Source: Gryllotalpicola protaetiae (GTDB lineage: Bacteria; Actinomycetota; Actinomycetes; Actinomycetales; Microbacteriaceae). From it: DNA of 64,000 nt. This document shows, one piece after another, positions 1 to 9,352 of the stretch. Position 1 is the stretch's first letter. Every line of letters starts with the position of its first letter. Location: NCBI RefSeq assembly GCF_003627055.1, contig NZ_CP032624.1, forward strand, positions 2,790,001-2,854,000, written 5' to 3'. The notes below the pieces were generated by a model. The model searched no databases. It was not told the origin of the DNA and worked only from the letters and a program-made list of their open reading frames with translations. Made by a program: the position numbers and the translations under genes.

Positions 1-902
1 GCGCCGTCGAGCACCTTGAGGGCGACCGTGGTGCCGTCAGGTGCCGCCACGACGAGCAGCCCCTCGGCGCCGCGTTTCGCCAGCACGCCGAGTCGCTCGA
101 CGAGCACGCTGTCGCTGAGCCCCTGCCCGTGGATCGCCCACGGGAAGTCGCGGATCGCCTGCGCCACGGCCGCGGCCTTCTTGTAGAGCGGGAACGGCGA
201 CGAGGCCTGTGCCGTCGCGATGCGCTGGGTGCCGCGGGCGAGTCCCGTCAGCGACACGGCGAACGTCGGTGCGCCGCAGCCGTCCACCGCGAAGTTGGCG
301 ACCTTCTCGCCGGTGAGCCGCTCGAGCGTGTCGACGACGTGCTTCTGCACGGGGTGCTCTGTGTCCAGGTATTCGTCGACGTCCCAGCCGTTCGCGACGC
401 ACGCGAGCAGCATCGCGGCGTGCTTGCCCGAGCATTCCATGTAGATCGGAGCGGCGCTGCCGCCCGCTGCGTGCACGCGTGCGCGAGCGTCTGCGTCGGC
501 CGGCATGGCAGCCGGGCACTTCAGCGCGGACTCGGGCAGCTGCGCCTTCGCGAGGATGCTGCGCACCGTCTCGACGTGAGCGGGGGTGCCCGAATGGCTC
601 GCGGACGCGACGGCGAGCTCGACCCCCTCGAGCTCCGCACCCGCCGAGAGCGCGGCCAGCGCCTGCAAAGGCTTGAGGGACGACCGCCCGAACACCGGCG
701 CGGCAGGGTCCCCGACCGTGCGCACCAGGGCGGCGTCCTGCCCGAGCACGACGGCGCTGCCCGCATGCCGCGACTCGACGAAGTCGCCGCGCACCACGAC
801 GGCCAGCTCGGCAGAGTCGGCGAGGGTGGCGGTCGCCTCTGGCCGGTTCGAGATGCCCGTCAGGTCCGAGAGTCCATGGCCGGGGGTCTGAGGGGCGGTC
901 AT
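1..902 (-). CDS. Asparaginase (AnsA/asparaginase II type), C-terminus cut by window edge
   Basis: Predicted amidohydrolase of the actinobacterial asparaginase family (PF06089 type) that would convert L-asparagine to aspartate and ammonia. About 300 residues are visible; the 3' end lies left of the window. The translation from the ATG at 902 shows the family hallmarks: a VASASHSGTPAHVETV segment around residue 100, a YMECSGKHAAML segment, and NFAVDGCGAPTF. The start is supported by a TACACT -10 (909-914, complement) exactly 6 nt before the ATG, a leaderless arrangement. It diverges from the OsmC-like gene with 52 bp between starts. Exact substrate preference cannot be judged. Confidence 0.85.
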   Translation of the reverse strand, partial: MTAPQTPGHGLSDLTGISNRPEATATLADSAELAVVVRGDFVESRHAGSAVVLGQDAALVRTVGDPAAPVFGRSSLKPLQALAALSAGAELEGVELAVASASHSGTPAHVETVRSILAKAQLPESALKCPAAMPADADARARVHAAGGSAAPIYMECSGKHAAMLLACVANGWDVDEYLDTEHPVQKHVVDTLERLTGEKVANFAVDGCGAPTFAVSLTGLARGTQRIATAQASSPFPLYKKAAAVAQAIRDFPWAIHGQGLSDSVLVERLGVLAKRGAEGLLVVAAPDGTTVALKVLDG

Positions 903-954
903 TCTGGCAGTGTATCGGCGGAGCCCGCCCCTGCCCGGGTGACAGACTGGCCGC

Positions 955-1440
955 ATGGGACTCGAGCACCACTACGCCGTGACCGTCAGCTGGAGCGGGA
1001 ACCGGGGAACAGGCACCAGCGGCTACCGCGACTACGGCCGGGACCACGACATCAGCGCGGCAGGCAAGGCCGACATCGCCGGCAGCTCGGATCCGGCTTT
1101 CCGGGGCGACTCGGCGCGCTGGAACCCGGAGGAGCTGCTGCTCGCCGCCCTGTCGCAGTGCCACATGCTCAGCTACCTGCACGCGGCGGCGACGGCGGGC
1201 GTCACGGTGGTCTCCTACGACGACGAAGCGGTGGGCACGATGGCCCAGACGCCCGACGGCGGCGGCCGCTTCACGTCCGTCACGCTGCGCCCGCGCATCG
1301 AGATCACGGATGCCGCGCAGCTGGCGCTCGCCGAAGAGCTCCACCACGAGGCCCAGCGCATGTGCTTCATCGCCTCATCCGTGAACTTCCCCGTACAACA
1401 CGAGCCGGCTATCGCCGTTCGTGGGGGATCAGGCGCCTGA
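955..1440 (+). CDS. OsmC-like peroxiredoxin (OsmC/Ohr family)
   Basis: 161-aa cytoplasmic thiol peroxidase of the OsmC/Ohr fold, expected to reduce organic hydroperoxides. The two redox cysteines are present: Cys69 in LSQCHMLSYL and Cys137 in MCFIASSVNFPV. Length is normal for the family. A CAGACT hexamer sits 6 nt upstream of the ATG, suggesting a leaderless transcript. Its 3' end overlaps the convergent acyltransferase by 32 bp. The OsmC and Ohr subfamilies were not separated here. Confidence 0.88.
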   Translation: MGLEHHYAVTVSWSGNRGTGTSGYRDYGRDHDISAAGKADIAGSSDPAFRGDSARWNPEELLLAALSQCHMLSYLHAAATAGVTVVSYDDEAVGTMAQTPDGGGRFTSVTLRPRIEITDAAQLALAEELHHEAQRMCFIASSVNFPVQHEPAIAVRGGSGA

Positions 1441-2215
1441 CGCGCTCGACGGTGCCGCTCGGCGGAGCCTCGTTGTAGCTGCCGGCGAGCTCCTGCCCGG
1501 ACAGCGACTGGATCGCCGACATGATCTCGTCCGTAGCCTGCCTGCGCGCCTTGCCGGAGTCGGCAGAGCCGAGGTGGCGCAGGTCGAGCGGCTTGCCGAA
1601 CTCGATCGTGATGCGCACGTTGCGGGGGATCTTCGCGCCGACCGGCAGGAAGTCGTTGGTGCGCTTGAGCCCGACGGGCACGACCGGCGCACCCGTCGTG
1701 AGCGCGAGCCAGGCGGCGCCGGTGCGGCCCTTGTAGAGCCGGCCGTCGAGTGAGCGCGTGCCCTCCGGGTAGAGGGCGAACGCCTCGCCCGACTCGATGA
1801 TGCGCCGCGACTGGTCGAGCGCGGCCTGCGCGGCGCTGCCTGCGCCGCGCACGACGGGAATCGCGCCCACCGAGCTGAAGAAGAGCCTCTGGAAGCCGCC
1901 CCTCGCTCCCGTGCCGTCGAAGTACGAGGACTTCGCGAGGAAACGCACACGCCGAGGCGAGACCATGGGAATGGCGACGGAGTCGATGAACGACAGGTGG
2001 TTGCTGGCGATGATGACAGGGCCGCGCTTCGGCACATTGTGCCGCCCGATGACGCGCGGTCGGAACAGCAGGCGGGCGAGCGGCGACATCGTGAACCGCG
2101 CCAGCGTGTACAGACCGCGGTTCGTGTGCCGGATGTCCGCGCTGGTCTCGACATCGTCGTCGGGCTCGGACGCGGGGTCTGCCGCCGCCTCGGAGGTGTC
2201 AGCTTCGAGTGCCAT
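1409..2215 (-). CDS. 1-acyl-sn-glycerol-3-phosphate acyltransferase (PlsC family)
   Basis: 268-aa membrane-associated acyltransferase that would acylate lysophosphatidic acid in phospholipid synthesis. The catalytic HX4D motif is His73-Asp78 (NHLSFID) and the acceptor-binding block YPEGTRS follows. The first ~30 residues are acidic and low in complexity, ahead of the usual LARLLFRPRV entry to the domain. A TACCCT hexamer lies 7 nt before the ATG. It overlaps the convergent OsmC-like gene at its 3' end. Other members of the family acylate different lipids, so the exact acceptor is inferred. Confidence 0.85.
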   Translation of the reverse strand: MALEADTSEAAADPASEPDDDVETSADIRHTNRGLYTLARFTMSPLARLLFRPRVIGRHNVPKRGPVIIASNHLSFIDSVAIPMVSPRRVRFLAKSSYFDGTGARGGFQRLFFSSVGAIPVVRGAGSAAQAALDQSRRIIESGEAFALYPEGTRSLDGRLYKGRTGAAWLALTTGAPVVPVGLKRTNDFLPVGAKIPRNVRITIEFGKPLDLRHLGSADSGKARRQATDEIMSAIQSLSGQELAGSYNEAPPSGTVERVRRLIPHERR

Positions 2216-2236
2216 TCCGCCAAGGGTAATCGCAGT

Positions 2237-3163
2237 TCAATTCCCGTCGCGGCATGCGATTCCGCCCACGTTGTCGAGGCACGGCCCCCACCACTCGGGG
2301 TATCTCACCGCTCGCGGGTCGCCGAACCACACGCTGTACAGGCGGAAGAAGTTGAGGTTGCCGTATGCCGAACAGCGCCCGGCCGGCCCGTCCGGGTGGG
2401 CCCGCGTGTAGGCATCCGGCTGATACGGCGTGTACAGGTACAGGTCGGCGGTCGCCTGGTTCGCGACAGTGATGGCGGATGCCCCGCAGGAGGCATCGGG
2501 CGAGTACTGCACCTTCGCCGTGCCCGGCGCGATCGCCCAGTGATCCTTGGCGTTGCCGTATTCGCGGAACTGCCACGCGGCGGAGTACAGCTGGTTGAAG
2601 AATCCGTAGTATTTCTCATCGCATTTGCCGGAGTCCGGGCAGGCGTAGCCGGTCGCCAGCTGGTAGCCGTAGGCGCTCGGCCGGGTGATGAGCGACTGCT
2701 CCTTCTGCACGAGCACGAGCAGGACGCGCGGGCTGATGCCACACGCCCGCGCGACCTTCGAGACGATCGCGGCGGCGCTCTCGTCGTGGGCGCCGGAATA
2801 CCGGCCGCAGTTCGTGTTCGCCGGGCGTGTCGCCGTGTCCTGGCGGAAGAACGCGAGGCACGGAGAGGTGTCCTTCGGTTCGCACGGCATCTGCAGCAGC
2901 CACTGCTGGATGCCCGTGGTGGTCATCGCCTGCGCGTTGAAGAACGAGTCGTCGCTGATCAGCTCGCCGGCCTGGAAGGGCGGCAGCTTCGTCTTCCCGG
3001 TGATCTGGGTCGCATGCGGGGCGTTGTCGGCGCGGCTTGCGGCGGCGGTGTGCACCGTCAGCGTCGTGAGCGCGATGACCATGACGAGGAGCACCGCAGC
3101 GGCGACGGCGCGGGCCGACCAGCTGGCCCAGCCCGTTCGCGACACGAGGCGGCGGAGGTGCAC
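2237..3163 (-). CDS. Secreted protein of unknown function, lysozyme-fold-like segment
   Basis: 308-aa protein with an N-terminal signal/anchor (basic residues, then a hydrophobic stretch at about 15-35) and a cysteine-rich exported domain. Recognisable blocks are ISDDSFFNAQAMTTTGIQQWL, RVLLVLVQKEQSLIT and YQLATGYACPD. Similar actinobacterial proteins are often database-labelled hemagglutinin without experimental support. The QKEQSLIT segment resembles the glutamate-bearing helix of lytic transglycosylases, which would suggest cell-wall action, but this is inference. GTG start with TAGGGT 6 nt upstream (leaderless). It diverges from the FKBP lipoprotein gene. Confidence 0.6.
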   Translation of the reverse strand: MHLRRLVSRTGWASWSARAVAAAVLLVMVIALTTLTVHTAAASRADNAPHATQITGKTKLPPFQAGELISDDSFFNAQAMTTTGIQQWLLQMPCEPKDTSPCLAFFRQDTATRPANTNCGRYSGAHDESAAAIVSKVARACGISPRVLLVLVQKEQSLITRPSAYGYQLATGYACPDSGKCDEKYYGFFNQLYSAAWQFREYGNAKDHWAIAPGTAKVQYSPDASCGASAITVANQATADLYLYTPYQPDAYTRAHPDGPAGRCSAYGNLNFFRLYSVWFGDPRAVRYPEWWGPCLDNVGGIACRDGN

Positions 3164-3253
3164 GCGCCCACCCTACGTGCACGCGATCTTGAGAAACCGG
3201 AAAGGTCGATGGTGCACACTGAAACCCTCCACCCCTCGATCGAGAGTTTTTTC

Positions 3254-4315
3254 GTGCGCAGATCCGTCTCACTCGTCGTCCTCGCGGCGGCCTCCGCCCT
3301 GCTGCTGACAGCCTGCGCCGGCGGTGGGGGTGCGAAGGCCAAGAGCACTCCGAAGCCAACGTCGAGCGCTGCGGCGAGCATCGATCTCGGTTGCTCCATC
3401 AAGGAGGGCGACGCGACGAAGGCGGTGCAGGTCACCGGTGACGCGGGCACCGCGCCGACCGTGAACGTGCCGAAGGGCACCACGGCGAAGGCCGAGCAGC
3501 GCGCTGTCGTCACCGAAGGCACCGGCGAGAAGCCGAAGGCGGGCACCACCGTCATCATCGGCTTCGCGGCGTATGACGCGACGAGCGGCAATGCGATCTC
3601 GGCCCCCTACGGCTACGGCGACCAGAAGGGCCTGCTGCAGATCCAGCTCGGCGACGCCAGCAAGGTCCCGGGGCTCACGCACGCCTTCGGCTGCGAGCCC
3701 GTCGGCACCCGCACGGTCTACGCAGCGCCCGCCTCCGTCGCCTTCGGCAACGCCGACAATGTGAAGAACAACTTCAGCGACGGCAGCGTGAAGGCGACCG
3801 ACACCGTGGTGTTCGTCGGCGACATCCTGGGGCAGCTCGCCGAGAAGGCCGACGGCGCCGACCAGACTCCGCAGGCCGGCTTCCCGACCGTGAAGCTCGC
3901 GAAGGACGGCACGCCCAGCATCAGCTACGACAAGAAGTCGACCCCGCCGACGACGACCCAGATCGAGGTGCTCAAGAAGGGCACCGGCGCCACCGTCACG
4001 GCCGGCGACACCGTGACCGTGCAGTACCAGGGCACCGAGTGGAAGAGCGGCAAGATCTTCGACGAGTCATGGGGCGACGCGCATGGCGGCACCTACCCGT
4101 CGACGCCGGCATCGTTCGCGACCACCGACGTCGTGAAGGGCTTCGGTGACGCGCTCGTCGGCCAGACGGTCGGCTCGCAGGTCGAGGTCGTCATCCCGCC
4201 CGCCGACGGCTACGGCGACAACCCGCCGCAGAACCAGACGACGATCACGAAGACGTCGACCCTGGTGTTCGTCATCGACATCCTCTACACGGCCGCCACA
4301 CCCGCCCAGCAGTAG
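3254..4315 (+). CDS. FKBP-type peptidyl-prolyl isomerase lipoprotein
   Basis: 353-aa lipoprotein that should catalyse proline cis-trans isomerisation outside the membrane. The signal peptide ends in a lipobox LLTAC with the modified Cys21, followed by a Gly/Ser/Ala/Lys linker. There are two FKBP-like regions: a degenerate one at about 65-215 and a canonical one at about 240-350 ([34 protein letters not shown]). The GTG at 3254 is chosen because it begins the signal peptide directly; an in-frame ATG at 3209 would add 15 residues. dxr follows after 23 bp. Confidence 0.85.
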   Translation: MRRSVSLVVLAAASALLLTACAGGGGAKAKSTPKPTSSAAASIDLGCSIKEGDATKAVQVTGDAGTAPTVNVPKGTTAKAEQRAVVTEGTGEKPKAGTTVIIGFAAYDATSGNAISAPYGYGDQKGLLQIQLGDASKVPGLTHAFGCEPVGTRTVYAAPASVAFGNADNVKNNFSDGSVKATDTVVFVGDILGQLAEKADGADQTPQAGFPTVKLAKDGTPSISYDKKSTPPTTTQIEVLKKGTGATVTAGDTVTVQYQGTEWKSGKIFDESWGDAHGGTYPSTPASFATTDVVKGFGDALVGQTVGSQVEVVIPPADGYGDNPPQNQTTITKTSTLVFVIDILYTAATPAQQ

Positions 4316-4338
4316 GCCGAACCGGTAGCGTCGTCATC

Positions 4339-5424
4339 GTGCGACGCGTCATCATCCTCGGCTCCACCGGCTCGATCGGCACACAGGCGCTCGACGTCAT
4401 CAGGGCGAACCGCGAGCGGTTCGAGGTGGTCGGCTTGGCTGCGGGCACGGATGTCGCGGGGCTCGCGGCTCAGGCATCCGAATTCTCCGTCGTGCACACC
4501 GCCCTCGGGGCTGCGGAGGCCGAGGCGCTCGTGCGCGAGGTCGATGCCGAGGTGGTGCTGAACGGCATCACAGGCTCGGTGGGACTCGGCCCGACGATCG
4601 CCGCGCTCGAGACCGGCCGCACGCTGGCGCTCGCCAACAAGGAGAGCCTGATCGTCGGCGGCGAGCTCGTGACGGGGCTTGCGAAGCCGGGCCAGCTCGT
4701 GCCCGTCGACTCGGAGCACTCCGCCCTCGCGCAGGCGCTGCGCTCGGGCACGCACGACGAGGTGCGCCGGCTCGTCGTGACCGCATCGGGCGGGCCGTTC
4801 CGGGGGCGCAGCCGCGAATCGCTGGCATCCGTCACCCCGGCCGAGGCCCTGGCGCACCCCACGTGGGACATGGGGCTGATGGTCACGACCAACTCGGCCA
4901 CGCTCGTCAACAAGGGGCTCGAGGTGATCGAAGCGCACCTGCTCTTCGACGTGCCGTTCGACCGTATCGAGGTCACCGTGCACGCGCAGTCGGTGGTGCA
5001 CTCGCTCGTCGAATTCGTCGACGGCTCGACGCTCGCGCAGGCGAGCCCGCCCGACATGCGCCTGCCGATCTCGCTCGGCCTCGACTGGCCGCACCGCGTC
5101 GCCGGCGTCGGCGTGCCGCTCGACTGGACGAGATCGCACGCCTGGACCTTCGAGCCGCTCGACGACGCCGCGTTCCCCGCTGTGGCGCTCGCGAAGCATG
5201 TCGGCGAGGCCGGCGGCACCTACCCCGCCGTGTTCAACGCGGCGAACGAGCAGGCGGTCCACGCGTTCCACGCGGGAACGATCGGATTCCTCGACATCGT
5301 CGACACCGTGCAGCGCGTCGTCGACGCGCACACCCCAGAGGGTGCGCTGAGCCGCGAGTCGCTCGCTGCCGCCGAAGAGTGGGCGCGCGCCACGGCCGAC
5401 GCGCTCATCGCTGCCGGCCGGTAG
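4339..5424 (+). CDS. dxr: 1-deoxy-D-xylulose 5-phosphate reductoisomerase
   Basis: 361-aa enzyme of the MEP isoprenoid pathway, converting DXP to 2-C-methyl-D-erythritol 4-phosphate with NADPH. The N-terminal nucleotide-binding motif is [28 protein letters not shown] carries metal/substrate ligands, SGGPFRG follows, and [11 protein letters not shown] is near the C-terminus. GTG start with TAGCGT at 4326-4331, 7 nt upstream, indicating a leaderless transcript. The neighbourhood dxr, rseP, ispG is a common actinobacterial grouping. Confidence 0.96.
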   Translation: MRRVIILGSTGSIGTQALDVIRANRERFEVVGLAAGTDVAGLAAQASEFSVVHTALGAAEAEALVREVDAEVVLNGITGSVGLGPTIAALETGRTLALANKESLIVGGELVTGLAKPGQLVPVDSEHSALAQALRSGTHDEVRRLVVTASGGPFRGRSRESLASVTPAEALAHPTWDMGLMVTTNSATLVNKGLEVIEAHLLFDVPFDRIEVTVHAQSVVHSLVEFVDGSTLAQASPPDMRLPISLGLDWPHRVAGVGVPLDWTRSHAWTFEPLDDAAFPAVALAKHVGEAGGTYPAVFNAANEQAVHAFHAGTIGFLDIVDTVQRVVDAHTPEGALSRESLAAAEEWARATADALIAAGR

Positions 5425-5614
5425 CTCGCCCCGTCATCCGCGCGATGCGAGCAGCGCCGCGCAATGCGTCTGTGCATAGCGCGCGGACGGGACCGTATCG
5501 CGCGGGCGAGCGAGAGGGCGCCCACCTTGCGGGAGCCCCGAGCGGCGTCGCGCAGAGGCTGGCCTGCGCCGACGGCGACGAACCAGCCTCCTGCGATTGC
5601 CTCAAGCGGGGCGA

Positions 5615-6544
5615 TCAGCCCGCTGGGCTCGGCGACGGCGATGCCGTCGCGCCCGAGCCGTCGGGCGACCAGCCGGAAACCGTCGTCTTGACGAACGTCT
5701 CGAACGCGGCGGTGTCAGCCCAGCCCTGGCTGCCGGTCGGCGGCTGGTACTGGTGACCGTTCACGATGATCGTGGGCGTGCCCGTGATCTGCTTGAGGCT
5801 CGAGTTCGGGATCGAGGTTCCGCTCAGCGCGCGGTTGCTCGCCGCCTGCACCCACCCCTTGAACTTCTCTTCGTGCACGCAGTCGGTGATCGCGGCGCTG
5901 CTCGCGCCGCCCTTCTTGATCGTCGCGAGGATCTGGGCGTCGGTCTTGCCGTGTCCGTTCTCCTCGGGCTGGTTGGCGTAGAACGCCGTGTTGACGGCGA
6001 AGAAGTCACTCGGCGAGTACTGCGCGACGCATCCGATGGCGCTCGCCGCACGGCTCGAGTAGTGGTTGCCGTTCGAGGCCGCATCGAGGTTCGGCAGAGA
6101 GATCGGGTGGATCTCGTAGGTCGCGGTGCCGGCGTCGAGCCACTGCCCGATCTGGGCGCTGTTGGCCTGTTCGAACTGCTGGCAGATGGGGCATTGCAGG
6201 TCTTCGTAGATCGTGATGTGCGCCTTGCCGTCGTCCTGCTGAGTCGTCGGCGTCGGCTTGCCGTTGTGCGCGATGCCCGGCGTGGCGACATATGTTGTGG
6301 AGCTCGTCAGCACGATGCCGTCGCTGATCATGTTCCGCGGCCCGGCGTTCGAGGTGGGACGAGAGACATTCACGATCACGATGACGACCACCACGATCAC
6401 GGCGATGATGACCACGCCGATGCTGCCCTGAAGGATGAACCGGTTGCGGCGCGCCTTCCGCTTCGCTTCCTCCCGCATGATGCGGGCCTTCTCACGTGCG
6501 GCGTTCTGGCGCTGGGCCTTCGTCTGGCGATCGGGATTCGTCAC
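5615..6544 (-). CDS. Membrane-anchored DsbA-like thioredoxin-fold protein
   Basis: 309-aa single-pass protein. A basic, coiled N-terminal cytoplasmic segment (1-35) is followed by a transmembrane helix (about 38-60) and an extracellular thioredoxin-fold domain with the redox motif Cys118-Pro-Ile-Cys121 and a cis-Pro loop (ITGTPTIIVNG). It probably forms or isomerises disulfides in exported proteins. The GTG at 6544 is preferred over a longer frame from 6595 because a TAGGCT hexamer lies just upstream. It sits on the opposite strand between dxr and rseP; no link to those genes is evident. Confidence 0.85.
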   Translation of the reverse strand: MTNPDRQTKAQRQNAAREKARIMREEAKRKARRNRFILQGSIGVVIIAVIVVVVIVIVNVSRPTSNAGPRNMISDGIVLTSSTTYVATPGIAHNGKPTPTTQQDDGKAHITIYEDLQCPICQQFEQANSAQIGQWLDAGTATYEIHPISLPNLDAASNGNHYSSRAASAIGCVAQYSPSDFFAVNTAFYANQPEENGHGKTDAQILATIKKGGASSAAITDCVHEEKFKGWVQAASNRALSGTSIPNSSLKQITGTPTIIVNGHQYQPPTGSQGWADTAAFETFVKTTVSGWSPDGSGATASPSPSPAG

Positions 6545-6645
6545 GAGGCAAAGCCTAAATGAGCGACGGATGCTTACCGCGTCCACCTGCGTCACACATA
6601 GCCGTCTTGCGGCAGGTTCAAAGCGGCCGCGGTTAGGTTGGCCGT

Positions 6646-7947
6646 GTGGAATCCGTCCTGCTGTTCCTCTTCGGCATCGTCTTCATCGTCGTCGGCATCG
6701 GCGTCTCGATCGGCCTGCACGAGCTCGGGCACCTGACGGCCGCGAAGATCTTCGGCGTCAAGGTCACGCAGTACATGATCGGCTTCGGCAACACACTGTG
6801 GAGCCGCACGAAGGGCGACACCGAGTACGGCGTGAAGTCGTTGCCGATCGGCGGCTACATCGCGATGATCGGCATGTTCCCGCCGGGGCCCGACGGGAAG
6901 CAGCCGCGGCGCGGGCGCCTCGCGCAGTTCATCGACAGCGCGCGTCAGTCGAGCGCCGAGACGGTGCCCGCGGGGGAGGAGCACCGCGCGTTCTACGCGG
7001 CGGCGCCGTGGAAGCGGATCATCATCATGTTCGCGGGACCCTTCGCCAACCTCGTCATCGCCGTCGTCGTCATCGGCATCATCGCGGTGGGCGTCGGAAT
7101 CCCGTCGAGCATCCCCGTCGTCGATTCGGTGTCGCAATGCCTCAAGCCCGCGACGAGCACGTCGACGACCTGCACCGGCGCCGATCCGGTCGCGCCCGCG
7201 GCGCTCGCGGGAATGCAGCCGGGGGACCGAATCGTCAGCGTCGACGGCCACCGCATCGGGAACGACTTCCAGAAGGCATCCGACCTCATCGGTGACGCGC
7301 CGGGCCGTCAGATCTCGGTCGTCGTCGAGCGGGGCGGGCAGGATGTGACGCTGTCGATGACGCCCGTGCTGTCGAGCAAGACGGTCTACGACGCCCAGGG
7401 CAACGCGAAGGTCGTGAAGGCCGGCGTGGTCGGCTTCGCGTTCGGGCAGGGCAATGTGCGCCAGCCGATCTCTTCGGTTCCCGGCGCCGTCGGCAAGCAG
7501 CTGTCCGCGACGACGGGCGTGTTCCTCAACCTGCCGAACCGCATGGTGCAGGTGTGGAACGCCGCGTTCGGCTCGCAGCAGCGCGATGCGAACGGCCCCG
7601 TCGGTCTGATCGGAGTCGGTCGCCTCGCAGGCGACGTCGCGAGCAACACCCAGACGCCGTTCGTGGACCGCCTCGAGTGGCTGCTGTCGATCGTGGCCGC
7701 GCTCAACATCTCGCTGTTCGTCTTCAACCTCGTGCCGCTGCTGCCGCTCGACGGCGGGCACATCCTCGGGGCGCTGTGGGAGCAGGGGAAGCGCTGGTGG
7801 TTCGCCGCGTTCCGCCGGGGGAAGAAGCCCAAGCACGTCGACATGGCGCGCCTGCTGCCGCTCACCTTCGGCGTGGTCACGGTGCTCATCGCGATGGAGC
7901 TGCTGCTCGCCTATGCCGACCTCGTGAAGCCGATCAGCGCTGGTTAG
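6646..7947 (+). CDS. rseP: Site-2 intramembrane zinc metalloprotease (M50, RIP)
   Basis: 433-aa intramembrane protease of the RseP/Rip1 type. The first transmembrane helix carries the zinc motif HELGH (His25-Glu26-His29), a PDZ domain lies around 175-250 (GMQPGDRIVSVDG), and the second metal-ligand motif LVPLLPLDGGHI is in a C-terminal helix. It is expected to release anti-sigma factors or other membrane proteins by cleavage. GTG start with TAGGTT (6634-6639) 6 nt upstream, a leaderless promoter. Two ECF modules with membrane partner proteins lie in the window, but a substrate link is only speculation. Confidence 0.93.
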   Translation: MESVLLFLFGIVFIVVGIGVSIGLHELGHLTAAKIFGVKVTQYMIGFGNTLWSRTKGDTEYGVKSLPIGGYIAMIGMFPPGPDGKQPRRGRLAQFIDSARQSSAETVPAGEEHRAFYAAAPWKRIIIMFAGPFANLVIAVVVIGIIAVGVGIPSSIPVVDSVSQCLKPATSTSTTCTGADPVAPAALAGMQPGDRIVSVDGHRIGNDFQKASDLIGDAPGRQISVVVERGGQDVTLSMTPVLSSKTVYDAQGNAKVVKAGVVGFAFGQGNVRQPISSVPGAVGKQLSATTGVFLNLPNRMVQVWNAAFGSQQRDANGPVGLIGVGRLAGDVASNTQTPFVDRLEWLLSIVAALNISLFVFNLVPLLPLDGGHILGALWEQGKRWWFAAFRRGKKPKHVDMARLLPLTFGVVTVLIAMELLLAYADLVKPISAG

Positions 7948-7958
7948 TCACGCCGGTC

Positions 7959-8075
7959 CTGGCCAAGCGCAGCTTGGCCAGCGCCAGCCGCGCGACAGCC
8001 CACCGGGCTGTCGCTCTTCAGCGGCCAGCGCAGCGCGAGTCGCTCCGCGAATCGGCGAGCAAGTAGCCGATTCGC
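7959..8075. repeat. Three successive perfect 10-bp hairpins between rseP and ispG
   Basis: Three inverted repeats follow each other in the 176-bp gap. Stem 1 is CTGGCCAAGC (7959-7968) with loop GCA and its complement at 7972-7981. Stem 2 is GCGACAGCCC (7992-8001) with loop ACC and complement 8005-8014. Stem 3 is GCGAATCGGC (8047-8056) with a 9-nt loop and complement 8066-8075. All three are perfect 10-bp stems. None is followed by a T-run, so a classical terminator is unlikely to explain all three. They end about 37 bp before the ispG -10. Confidence 0.8.
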
Positions 8076-8123
8076 TGATGGCTGGCTGAGCGCGCATGTC
8101 ACGTCCTTACCTAGACTTCTGAG

Positions 8124-9278
8124 GTGGCAGCAATCAATCTGGGCATGCCGACGGCGCCCGACGTTCTCGCCCCCCGACGCGTGTCCCGCCAGATCAAGGT
8201 GGGCAAGGTTCTGGTCGGCGGCGACGCGCCCGTCAGCGTGCAGTCGATGACCACGACGCCGACGACGAACATCAACGCGACGCTGCAGCAGATCGCCGAG
8301 CTCACGGCGGCAGGCTGCGACATCGTGCGCGTCGCCGTGCCGAGCCGCGACGACGCAGAGGCGCTGCCGATCATCGCGAAGAAGAGCCAGATCCCGGTCA
8401 TCGCCGACATCCACTTCCAGCCGAACTACGTCTTCGCCGCGATCGACGCGGGGTGCGCCGCGGTGCGCGTGAATCCGGGGAACATCCGCAAGTTCGACGA
8501 CCAGGTCGGCGAGATCGCGCGGCGCGCGAAGGCCGCGGGTGTCTCGCTGCGCATCGGCGTGAACGCGGGCTCGCTCGAGCCGAGCCTGCTGCAGAAGTAC
8601 GGCAAGCCGACGCCGGAGGCGCTCGTCGAGTCCGCCGTGTGGGAGGCGTCTCTCTTCGAAGAGCACGACTTCCACGACTTCAAAATCTCGGTCAAGCACA
8701 ACGACCCCGTCGTGATGGTGAAGGCCTACCGCCTGCTCGCCGAGCGGGGCGACTGGCCCCTGCACCTCGGCGTCACCGAGGCGGGGCCGGCGTTCCAGGG
8801 GACTATCAAGAGCGCGACAGCCTTCGGAATCCTGCTGTCAGAGGGCATCGGCGACACCATCCGCGTCTCGCTCTCCGCACCGCCGGTCGAAGAGGTGAAG
8901 GTGGGCCTGCAGATCCTGCGCTCGCTGAACCTGCGCGAGCGCAAGCTCGAGATCGTCTCGTGCCCCTCCTGCGGCCGCGCCCAGGTCGACGTCTACTCGC
9001 TGGCGAACAATGTGACGGAAGGCCTCAAGGATGTCACCGTCCCGCTGCGCGTCGCCGTCATGGGCTGCGTCGTGAACGGCCCGGGCGAGGCGCGCGAGGC
9101 CGACCTCGGCGTGGCCTCCGGCAACGGCAAGGGCCAGATCTTCGTGCGCGGCGAGGTCATCAAGACGGTGCCGGAGTCCGAGATCGTCGAGACGCTGATC
9201 GCCGAGTCTCGCCGCCTCGCGGCCGAGATGGGCGCCGACGCCCCGGTCGGCGAGCCGTCGGTGACCGTCGGCCACTGA
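8124..9278 (+). CDS. ispG: 4-hydroxy-3-methylbut-2-en-1-yl diphosphate synthase
   Basis: 384-aa iron-sulfur enzyme of the MEP pathway that reduces MEcPP to HMBPP. The N-terminal TIM barrel is recognisable ([30 protein letters not shown]), and the C-terminal 4Fe-4S domain has CPSCGR and [14 protein letters not shown] start with TAGACT (8112-8117) exactly 6 nt before it, a leaderless promoter. With dxr upstream, two steps of isoprenoid precursor synthesis are encoded here. Confidence 0.96.
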   Translation: MAAINLGMPTAPDVLAPRRVSRQIKVGKVLVGGDAPVSVQSMTTTPTTNINATLQQIAELTAAGCDIVRVAVPSRDDAEALPIIAKKSQIPVIADIHFQPNYVFAAIDAGCAAVRVNPGNIRKFDDQVGEIARRAKAAGVSLRIGVNAGSLEPSLLQKYGKPTPEALVESAVWEASLFEEHDFHDFKISVKHNDPVVMVKAYRLLAERGDWPLHLGVTEAGPAFQGTIKSATAFGILLSEGIGDTIRVSLSAPPVEEVKVGLQILRSLNLRERKLEIVSCPSCGRAQVDVYSLANNVTEGLKDVTVPLRVAVMGCVVNGPGEAREADLGVASGNGKGQIFVRGEVIKTVPESEIVETLIAESRRLAAEMGADAPVGEPSVTVGH

Positions 9279-9352
9279 ACTCGCGCCGGACGCCCGCGGC
9301 TCGGGCTTCGTGAAACCGTGAACCCGAACCGCCGAAACGTGCAATACCTGAC

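Noticed and set aside
1997-3253. A long plus-strand extension upstream of the FKBP lipoprotein frame
   Set aside because: It is antisense to the acyltransferase and secreted-protein genes; the lipoprotein signal peptide fixes the real start at about 3254.
5425-5614. A 66-aa minus-strand frame (5405-5605) and an imperfect hairpin near 5459-5482 in the dxr/DsbA gap
   Set aside because: The frame lacks family resemblance or a plausible start signal; the hairpin has internal mismatches and is best read as ordinary terminator-like sequence between convergent genes.
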